NCBI GenBank assembly: GCA_030691805.1
Contig: JAUYDP010000079.1
Location: 1-5,551 of the forward strand
Direction of reading: 5' to 3'
Origin: Dehalococcoidia bacterium
GTDB taxonomy: Bacteria; Chloroflexota; Dehalococcoidia; JAUYDP01
Length of the DNA stretch: 5,551 nucleotides
A program made the translations under genes and the position numbers. The notes beneath the pieces were generated by a model. That model had not been told where the DNA came from, made no database searches, and saw only the letters and a program-made list of their open reading frames with translations. Below, piece by piece: positions 1 through 4,351 of the stretch; position 1 is the first letter of the stretch; each line of letters starts with the position of its first letter.

Positions 1-18
1 CGGAGATCTGCAAGGAAC

Positions 19-47
19 TTGACATGCTGCAATGAGAGAAGTTAAAT
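19..47 (+). promoter_or_regulatory. Probable sigma-70 promoter of the orphan antitoxin
   Basis: A perfect -35 hexamer TTGACA (19-24) is followed after 17 bases by TTAAAT (42-47), a fair -10. The same arrangement lies exactly 1160 bases downstream in front of the second antitoxin, so the promoter was part of the duplication. The -10 is not ideal, and TAAATA one base later is an alternative. Confidence 0.5.
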
Positions 48-83
48 ACATTGGAACTAATGGCCTACAACGGGACGTAAACC

Positions 84-350
84 ATGAAACAGATCACCGC
101 CAGCATCACTCAGCGGGGCCAGGTAACCATTCCGGCTGAGATCAGGCGGCTCCTGGGGGCCAAGCCACGGGGCAAAATCGTCTTCCAAATAGATGGTGGT
201 GAAGTGAGACTCGCCCCCGTCGAGTTCACCCTGGAAACTGCCTACGGGTCGGTGAAGCCTCTCCATAGGCCCGAAAACTTCAAAAAGCTTATCGGAGAGG
301 CCATGGAAGAGCACGCCGAAGAGGTAGTGCGCAAGATGCAAGGCCAGTGA
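84..350 (+). CDS. Orphan AbrB/VapB-type antitoxin (copy 1)
   Basis: This 88-residue protein has an N-terminal SpoVT-AbrB swapped-hairpin DNA-binding domain (about residues 3-48), shown by the TQRGQVTIPAEIRRLLG signature and a following beta-strand pair. The C-terminal tail, from about residue 50, carries the AYGSV...RPE motif and a charged helix; in VapB antitoxins this part wraps around the toxin. It is a close duplicate of the antitoxin at 1244-1510: 70 of 88 residues are identical, with no gaps. No PIN toxin follows; a BrnT/BrnA pair on the opposite strand ends 25 bases beyond its stop. The ATG is chosen because alignment with copy 2 starts there; the Shine-Dalgarno (GGGAC, 72-76) is poor. 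Its tail is more basic than that of copy 2, with Lys at 67, 68 and 84 where copy 2 has Glu. It may act as a DNA-binding regulator or as a spare antitoxin; neither is demonstrated by the sequence. Confidence 0.85.
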   Translation: MKQITASITQRGQVTIPAEIRRLLGAKPRGKIVFQIDGGEVRLAPVEFTLETAYGSVKPLHRPENFKKLIGEAMEEHAEEVVRKMQGQ

Positions 351-374
351 ACCTTGTGCACGCAGCGCAGCGAG

Positions 375-575
375 TTATTGAGCGCTTCGGATCAATTTCA
401 TGTCTGCTCGAAGCCAGTCATTCACTAAGTCTTGGATGTCAACTTGCTTTTTTTCCGCAAGGTGAGTTAAAAATTCGTTGACATCGGGCTCGAGATAAAT
501 GGGGAAATTAAAGATCGCGCTGGGATGGTAGAACCTACCACGTTTACCCTTCGAAAAGTCGTATTCTGCTTTCAT
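375..575 (-). CDS. brnA: BrnA-type antitoxin
   Basis: This 66-residue protein matches the BrnA antitoxin pattern: a short basic N-terminus (YDFSKGKRGRFYHP), a beta-strand with FNFPIYLEPDV, then two helices containing LVNDWLRADM. In the family this is a ribbon-helix-helix-like fold that binds operator DNA and blocks the BrnT ribonuclease. The ATG at 575 overlaps the TGA of the upstream toxin gene (ATGA), and no Shine-Dalgarno precedes it, so translation is probably coupled to brnT. The reading frame stays open to 647, but the extra 24 residues lie inside brnT and do not look like the family. The gene is convergent with the orphan antitoxin, leaving only 24 bases between their stop codons. Confidence 0.85.
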   Translation of the reverse strand: MKAEYDFSKGKRGRFYHPSAIFNFPIYLEPDVNEFLTHLAEKKQVDIQDLVNDWLRADMKLIRSAQ

Positions 576-871
576 GGGTTCGCTTCGCGATACTGTTGCT
601 CTTCCATCTTTGTTGCTTTGCGCGCCGAGATGATGCGAATTCGGCATAGGTCACCCTCCACCTGCTCAAAGGTGTGTATCACTACACGCAGAACTCCTGT
701 ACCGTCGAGGCCGAGTGTAATCCATCGGTCCTCCTGTTCACTGTGGTTCTCCTCATAAATGGACAGTTGACTGGGATCGCGAAAGACGCTGGCCGCTTGA
801 CGGAATGAAAAATGATGTTTGCGGATGTTACTCCGTTCTTTGACGGGGTCCCAATCAAACTGATAGCGCAG
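572..871 (-). CDS. brnT: BrnT-type ribonuclease toxin with apparent CTG start
   Basis: The 99-residue product has the BrnT layout: FDWDPVKERSNIRKHHFSF near the N-terminus (the family's WD..K...N..KH..F block), VFRDP at about 29-33, an ENHSEQEDRW block at 41-50, and RIRIISARKATKMEEQQY at the C-terminus. BrnT toxins are RelE-fold ribonucleases that arrest translation and are neutralised by BrnA. Homology begins at LRYQFDWD, where the codon is CTG rather than ATG. GAGGT lies at 882-878, six bases upstream, which supports initiation there. The only in-frame ATG is at 1069, 66 codons further up, in sequence that resembles no toxin. The body of the gene looks intact, so expression, not structure, may be weakened. 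It overlaps brnA by 4 bases in the usual toxin-first order. Confidence 0.8.
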   Translation of the reverse strand: MRYQFDWDPVKERSNIRKHHFSFRQAASVFRDPSQLSIYEENHSEQEDRWITLGLDGTGVLRVVIHTFEQVEGDLCRIRIISARKATKMEEQQYREANP

Positions 872-1178
872 CTTTCTACCTCGATCTGCACATAGTCTAC
901 CACGATTGAGGGCAAAGAGCCACGCGTGTCGCGCGACTATGCTCAGCAGCGGTGCCCTTGGCTCGGGATAAAGTCCCCCGCTCACCGCCCAAGTGGGTGA
1001 CAAGCCCTTCGTAACACATTGAGTTGCTTCCGTAAGGCTTCGTCCTCGTTTACTCGCCAATTTATTCAAAGCTCACAATTCGCCCCTGGGCTGCCGCGGG
1101 GCCGACTTTGGTCAATCCCCTACGTCGCTCCGCCAATGTGCTCCTTGACAGCCCATGCCGTATGGACGATCACAGAAC
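872..1178. other. Intergenic region between brnT and vapB
   Basis: No gene can be supported here. An open frame runs through on the minus strand up to 1069, but its translation is unlike any BrnT N-terminus. The stretch holds a weak candidate brnT promoter (possible -10 TAGACT at 899-894), two abutting palindromes at 921-937, and a small hairpin at 982-1000 (TCACC...GGTGA). CTTGACAGC occurs twice, at 1144 and 1178; only the second belongs to a plausible promoter. No remnants of a transposase or terminal repeats are visible. Confidence 0.5.
894..937 (-). promoter_or_regulatory. Possible brnTA promoter and operator
   Basis: On the minus strand TAGACT (899-894) could serve as a -10, placed to start transcription just upstream of the brnT Shine-Dalgarno. 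The -35 is poor (TGGCTC at 922-917, 17-base spacer). Immediately upstream lie CACGCGTG (921-928) and GTCGCGCGAC (928-937), two perfect palindromes sharing one base. BrnA-family proteins autorepress their operons, so this is a plausible operator, but no binding motif is known to me for this branch. Confidence 0.3.
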
Positions 1179-1233
1179 TTGACAGCATTCAATGAAAAGA
1201 GTCAAATACATTGTAACTATTGATATTCAATGT
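1179..1233 (+). promoter_or_regulatory. vapBC promoter with a downstream inverted repeat
   Basis: TTGACA (1179-1184), a 17-base spacer and TCAAAT (1202-1207) match the position and spacing of the copy 1 promoter. Directly downstream, ACATTG (1208-1213) and CAATGT (1228-1233) form a perfect 6-base inverted repeat with a 14-base centre. It lies where an autoregulating VapB-VapC complex could bind. Copy 1 keeps the left half but has lost the right half. Confidence 0.45.
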
Positions 1234-1243
1234 GAGGCAAGTC

Positions 1244-1510
1244 ATGAAACAGATAACCGCCAGCATCACTCAACGGGGCCAGGTAACCATTCCGGCTGAG
1301 GTCAGGCGCCTTCTAGGGGCCAAGCCACGGGGTAAGGTAGTCTTCCAGATCGTTGATGGCGAAGTGAGACTTGCTCCTGTCGAATTCACCCTGGAATCCG
1401 CCTACGGCTCGGTCACTCCCATCAACAGGCCTGAAGATTTCGAGGAGCTTATCAGAGAGGCCATGGAAGAGCACACGGAAGAGGTAATACGGGAGATGAA
1501 GAGTAGATGA
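1244..1510 (+). CDS. vapB: VapB-type antitoxin, AbrB family (copy 2)
   Basis: This 88-residue antitoxin has a SpoVT-AbrB DNA-binding domain at about residues 3-48 (TQRGQVTIPAEVRRLLG) and an acidic C-terminal tail (RPEDFEELIREAMEEHTEE) expected to clasp the toxin. It should neutralise the PIN protein encoded next and repress the shared promoter. The ATG at 1244 is preferred over the upstream TTG (1220) and GTG (1232) because copy 1 aligns from this codon and GAGG sits six bases upstream. Its TGA overlaps the toxin ATG by 4 bases (ATGA), giving translational coupling. Compared with copy 1 it is about 82% identical in DNA, but the changes are concentrated in the tail and include three Lys-to-Glu swaps. 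Confidence 0.9.
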   Translation: MKQITASITQRGQVTIPAEVRRLLGAKPRGKVVFQIVDGEVRLAPVEFTLESAYGSVTPINRPEDFEELIREAMEEHTEEVIREMKSR

Positions 1511-1917
1511 GATTCCTGGACGCCAATATTATTCTTCGTTACCTAACTCTTGATGACCCAACCAAAGCAGAGCATTGCCTCGCCCTATTTCAGCGAATAG
1601 AGCGCGGGGAGGAACAAGCAACGACCTGCGAAGTGATTCTACACGAGGTTCTTTATGTTCTCTCCTCTGCACGTCATTATGACTTGAGCCACCAGGAAGC
1701 TGCAGGCCGCCTGCGTCCCATTATTACTTTGCGAGGGCTCAAGCTTCCCCAGAAGCAGATCTATCTAAGAGCCCTGGATCTGTACGCGTCTGCTCCCTTC
1801 CTAGATTTTGGCGATGCACTAAGCATCGCGCACATGGAGGAGCAGGGGATAAAAGAGATCTATAGCTACGATAGGGACTTCGACCGGATTGACGGCGTTC
1901 AAAGGGTGGAACCATGA
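1507..1917 (+). CDS. vapC: VapC-type PIN-domain ribonuclease toxin
   Basis: This 136-residue protein is a single PIN domain of the usual VapC length. The acidic residues expected to hold the catalytic metal ion are all visible: Asp5 in FLDANIILRYL, Glu47 in VILHEVLYVL, Asp103 in LDFGDALSIAHM, and Asp122/Asp124 in YSYDRDFDRI. PIN toxins cut RNA, often tRNA or rRNA, and stop growth when the antitoxin is lost; the target cannot be read from sequence. The start overlaps the antitoxin stop (ATGA), and a purine-rich GAAGAG lies just upstream. No truncation or missing active-site residue is seen, so the toxin is probably functional. The gene is convergent with the minus-strand operon that ends at 2069. 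Confidence 0.93.
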   Translation: MRFLDANIILRYLTLDDPTKAEHCLALFQRIERGEEQATTCEVILHEVLYVLSSARHYDLSHQEAAGRLRPIITLRGLKLPQKQIYLRALDLYASAPFLDFGDALSIAHMEEQGIKEIYSYDRDFDRIDGVQRVEP

Positions 1918-1999
1918 ACGCTGAACAGGGACACTATTCTTCCTACCGGAATTTCTGGCACAAGGACCGAAGACCGGGATATCACACGGGTCTCTCCCG

Positions 2000-2073
2000 C
2001 TAAGCGCGCCGACTCAACCTAAAATAGAACGGCTGTCTGTGATAAAACAAGTATTAGGTCAACGCGCTCTAAG
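2000..2073. repeat. Imperfect inverted repeat between convergent genes
   Basis: AGCGCG (2003-2008) pairs with CGCGCT (2063-2068), and ACCTAA-ATA (2017-2026, one extra A) pairs with TATTAGGT (2052-2059). The structure separates the stop codons of vapC and the minus-strand 122-residue gene, so it could serve as a two-way transcription end. It lacks a clear T-run and has a long loop, so this is tentative. The rest of 1918-2068 shows nothing recognisable. Confidence 0.3.
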
Positions 2074-2437
2074 TCCACCCATCGTTCGCGTCCAGCAGCT
2101 CGTTGATGATGTTCTCCACCCGCTTGCTGCTGCCCCACATACCCCACATGGGCACCGGGCCGCGGTAGGCGTCTATCAACTCCCGGACGCACCGCCGGAA
2201 GGAAGCCTCGTCGGAGGCCTCGATGGCCACTACCGACTGGGTAGCTTCATCTATGGGTATCTCCCAACTTTCCTCAACGACCACTCCGCCTGGCAGTATC
2301 CTTTGCTTCTGTCCAATGGTCTCGGCAAGGCCGAGACCCACGCCGTGTTTTTTGGCTATTGCCTTGAGGTCAGCTTCTTTAATTGGGATAAGGGCATCCC
2401 CAGGATACCATCTCATCTTGCCTTGAATCATTGCCAT
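2069..2437 (-). CDS. Uncharacterised 122-residue protein, operon partner of the flavoprotein
   Basis: I do not recognise this family. The protein has no signal peptide and no membrane segment, so it is probably cytoplasmic. Visible elements are a helical stretch with IKEADLKAIAKKHGVGLG (about 19-36), a strand-rich middle (LPGGVVVEESWEIPI, 48-62), a second alternating segment (SVVAIEASDEASFRRCVRELIDAY, 68-91), then an unusual PMWGMWG turn followed by a helix (SSKRVENIINELLDAN). It has one cysteine and no metal-binding pattern. The gene starts 9 bases after the flavoprotein stop, and its Shine-Dalgarno AGGAGA (2448-2443) overlaps that stop codon, so the two are certainly co-transcribed and probably coupled. 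A role alongside the flavoprotein is inferred from this linkage only. Good codon structure and a strong ribosome site argue that it is real. Confidence 0.78.
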   Translation of the reverse strand: MAMIQGKMRWYPGDALIPIKEADLKAIAKKHGVGLGLAETIGQKQRILPGGVVVEESWEIPIDEATQSVVAIEASDEASFRRCVRELIDAYRGPVPMWGMWGSSKRVENIINELLDANDGWT

Positions 2438-2446
2438 TAATGTCTC

Positions 2447-3316
2447 CTATTCGGCTTCCTGTACCTTGGGAGCCAGGTATTTCTGGTACCCCGCCCTGCG
2501 GGCCTTACGATCATCCTTATTAACCATGAACCACTCCCTGCCCAACTCCACGTGGTAGGTGTGGTGTTGTAACCACTGTTCCGCCGAGTACCGGCCATGC
2601 TTAGCCTCCTCCTCAGTGAACAGGACCTTGATCTCACCATTCACCACCGTCAGATGGCCCCGGATGCCGCAGGTCGGGCAGATCACCGTCTTCCGGTCCT
2701 TCAGGATGCGGATGATGCTGTCGTTGCAGACCGGGCAGATGCCCGGCTCTCCAAGATAGGTAACCTTGCCGGTCGTTGCCGCCCTGGCCACCGCCTTGCC
2801 CATCTCCAGGCAGCGGGCCTGGTTCATCTCGTCCATCATAGCATCGCCGGGCGAGGCGCTGTGGATCAATGCCCGGTCCACTACTTTCATTCCCCACTTC
2901 AGGAAGAGGCTGTTGGGCAGAGTAAAGGCGTAAGAGTGAAATCCCCGATTGCCGTAGGTCATAATCAGGGCCCCGGGCTTACCATAGAGCGGAATGGGGT
3001 AGCCTTCGCAGACCAGTCGGTCCATAAATAGCTTCAGGACCGCTGGGGCGCTAATATAGTACACCGGAGATCCCAGTATGATGGCGTCGTAGCTATATAC
3101 ACGTTGCAACAGCCCGTTGAAATCGTCCTTCAAATGGCAGGGGTTCTGGCCGGTATGGCAGCGGGCGCACCCGGTGCAAGACCTGATGTGGTAGTTTGTA
3201 AGACGTATGATCTCAACCTCTGCCCCTTCCTCTTCGGCCCCTCTCAGGGCCTCTTTCAGGAAGACTTCGGAGTTTCCCTGCCGGCGGTAGCTAGCCAGCA
3301 GGCCCAGGATCTTCAT
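2447..3316 (-). CDS. Isf-like iron-sulfur flavoprotein with C-terminal zinc ribbon
   Basis: This 289-residue protein begins with a flavodoxin-like/NADPH-dependent FMN reductase fold: MKILGLLASYRRQGNSE is the first strand and phosphate-binding loop for FMN, and IILGSPVYYISAPAVLKLFMDR (80-101) is the second typical FMN contact. Between them C47, C50, C53 and C60 form the compact CX2CX2CX6C motif that binds a 4Fe-4S cluster in iron-sulfur flavoproteins of the Isf type. An extra domain from about residue 190 carries two CxxC pairs (C194/C197 and C213/C216), a zinc-ribbon or rubredoxin-like site, followed by about 70 charged residues. It should be a cytoplasmic electron carrier or reductase; the partner is unknown. 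TAAGGAG (3330-3324) sits seven bases before the ATG. It is first in an operon with the 122-residue protein and is divergent from the corrinoid methyltransferase operon. Confidence 0.92.
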   Translation of the reverse strand: MKILGLLASYRRQGNSEVFLKEALRGAEEEGAEVEIIRLTNYHIRSCTGCARCHTGQNPCHLKDDFNGLLQRVYSYDAIILGSPVYYISAPAVLKLFMDRLVCEGYPIPLYGKPGALIMTYGNRGFHSYAFTLPNSLFLKWGMKVVDRALIHSASPGDAMMDEMNQARCLEMGKAVARAATTGKVTYLGEPGICPVCNDSIIRILKDRKTVICPTCGIRGHLTVVNGEIKVLFTEEEAKHGRYSAEQWLQHHTYHVELGREWFMVNKDDRKARRAGYQKYLAPKVQEAE

Positions 3317-3361
3317 AGCGCGGCTCCTTATGAATAAATAGGGTTGGTTATTGGCGATGCC

Positions 3362-3370
3362 ATTCTAGCA
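3362..3370 (-). promoter_or_regulatory. Extended -10 promoter of the flavoprotein operon
   Basis: On the minus strand TGCTAGAAT (3370-3362) is an extended -10 element. The best -35 is a partial TTGGCG 19 bases further upstream, which the extended -10 could compensate for. Transcription would begin near 3355, giving a leader of about 40 bases that ends in the strong TAAGGAG ribosome site. Confidence 0.55.
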
Positions 3371-3440
3371 TACGTGGCGGGAGTGACGCCAACCCAGCCT
3401 GCTTGACGGGTGCGATGCGGATTCCCGCAAGGAGGATGAG

Positions 3441-3497
3441 TCTGCCGAATGAATTCGGCGCTAGGCGGGTCATGTAGCGCCGAATCCATTCGGCAGA
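3441..3497. repeat. Long hairpin repeat built from two GCCGAATNNATTCGGC palindromes
   Basis: Arms 3441-3463 and 3475-3497 pair over 23 bases with a single mismatch around an 11-base loop. Each arm is itself a palindrome: GCCGAATGAATTCGGC on the left and GCCGAATCCATTCGGC on the right. It lies upstream of both divergent promoters, so it should be in neither transcript and is unlikely to be a terminator. A REP/MITE-like dispersed element or a paired binding site for a dimeric regulator are the two readings. Confidence 0.8.
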
Positions 3498-3544
3498 TCG
3501 TGTGCCTTAAACCTCCTCCGTGGAATCTTGACACATACCCTTGC

Positions 3545-3573
3545 TTGACCTCGCCCGCCTGACCCGCTAGAAT
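3545..3573 (+). promoter_or_regulatory. Sigma-70 promoter of the corrinoid methyltransferase operon
   Basis: TTGACC (3545-3550), an exact 17-base spacer and TAGAAT (3568-3573) make the best promoter in the window. Each hexamer is one base off consensus. Transcription would begin near 3580, leaving about 78 bases before the GTG start at 3658. Confidence 0.7.
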
Positions 3574-3657
3574 GCGCATAATCCCCGCCAGGAGTTCAAG
3601 TTACCGTCCTGCCGGATATTGGACAGAGCGTTATGTGGAGTAGGGGAGGAAGACCAG

Positions 3658-4317
3658 GTGGGTGACGAGCAAGGCATCCTTAGCGAGCTATCCCAGGCCA
3701 TCATCAAGGGACAGCCGGAAGTTGCCCGGGCCAAGACTCAGGAGAGCCTGGCCCGGGGCGTAGACCCCTTCGTGACCATCCAGGCCATGCAGAAGGCCAT
3801 GAGCATCGTGGGAGTCTACTACGAGCAGAAGCTCTATTATCTGACGGAGATGTACATGGGCGCCCAGGCGGTCCAGGCCGCCGGAGAGGTGCTGCGCCCT
3901 TATCTGAAAGGCCGGGCCGGAGAGGCCGGCCGCATCATTCTGGGGACCGTCCGCAACGACATCCACGATGTAGGCAAGAATTTGGTGCGCATAGTTTTGG
4001 AGGCCAACGGCTTCGAGGTCCACGACCTGGGCGTCAACGTCCCCAGCCAGACCTTTCTCCAGAAGGCTCGGGAGCTGGACGCCGATATCATCGGCATGTC
4101 CTCGCTGTTGACGATCAGCATGTCGGAGATGGAGAAGACCATCAAGGCCCTGGCGGAGGCCGGGCTGGCGGGCGAGATTCTCACCATGGTGGGAGGCGCG
4201 CCCCTATCCCAGGCCTTCGCCGATAAGATTGGGGCCGATGCCTACGCCCGGGACGCCGCCGAAGCCGTCCGTGCCGCCCAGGCACTGGTCCAGAGACGGC
4301 GGGGAACCGGAGCTTAG
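3658..4317 (+). CDS. Corrinoid (cobalamin-binding) protein of a methyltransferase system
   Basis: This 219-residue protein has the two-domain layout and length of MtaC/MtbC/MtvC-type corrinoid proteins. A helical cap domain (about residues 1-85, with VYYEQKLYYLTEMYMGAQAV) is followed by a Rossmann-like B12 domain. The B12 signature is complete: DIHDVG with His103 as the lower cobalt ligand, SSLLT at 138-142, and VGGAP at 168-172. It shuttles a methyl group between a substrate methyltransferase and an acceptor methyltransferase in the cytoplasm. The frame is open from a TTG at 3619, but GTG at 3658 is preferred: GGGGAGGA ends seven bases before it and the protein then starts at the family's usual position. 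The zinc methyltransferase follows 34 bases later on the same strand. The substrate cannot be told from this subunit. Confidence 0.93.
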   Translation: MGDEQGILSELSQAIIKGQPEVARAKTQESLARGVDPFVTIQAMQKAMSIVGVYYEQKLYYLTEMYMGAQAVQAAGEVLRPYLKGRAGEAGRIILGTVRNDIHDVGKNLVRIVLEANGFEVHDLGVNVPSQTFLQKARELDADIIGMSSLLTISMSEMEKTIKALAEAGLAGEILTMVGGAPLSQAFADKIGADAYARDAAEAVRAAQALVQRRRGTGA

Positions 4318-4351
4318 TACATCCAAGGTGGCCAGAGGAGACGATGAACCC

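Larger units (their letters stand above)
3317..3657. other. Divergent intergenic region between flavoprotein and methyltransferase operons
   Basis: No protein gene is supported here; open frames on either strand run through the palindromes and resemble nothing. The region contains a promoter firing left, a long hairpin repeat, a promoter firing right, and an untranslated leader of roughly 78 bases before the corrinoid gene. I saw no cobalamin riboswitch elements in that leader, which is in any case too short for one. A second TTGACA at 3528-3533 has no matching -10. Confidence 0.7.

Noticed and set aside
525..758. Plus-strand open frame across brnA/brnT
   Set aside because: It is antisense to two well-supported genes and has no homologous pattern.
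872..1069. N-terminal extension of brnT to the ATG at 1069
   Set aside because: The 66 extra residues resemble no BrnT, and the family start coincides with the CTG at 871 and its ribosome site.
1144..1173. Second promoter upstream of vapB (TTGACA at 1145)
   Set aside because: No -10-like hexamer occurs 16-18 bases downstream.
2597..3031. Open frame antisense to the flavoprotein
   Set aside because: The composition is that of a reverse-strand shadow, and the minus-strand gene has clear motifs.
3328..3579. Minus-strand open frame in the divergent intergenic region
   Set aside because: It runs through both promoters and the hairpin repeat and shows no protein features.
3619..3657. TTG start for the corrinoid protein
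   Set aside because: The GTG at 3658 has a near-ideal Shine-Dalgarno and matches the family's start; the 13 extra residues do not.
3574..3657. Cobalamin riboswitch in the leader of the corrinoid operon
   Set aside because: The leader is only about 78 bases, no B12-box motif is seen, and the only hairpin there has a 4-base stem.
4229..4351. Longer start for the UroD-family methyltransferase
   Set aside because: It would overlap the corrinoid gene by about 90 bases, is proline-rich with no family likeness, and family homology starts at 4352.
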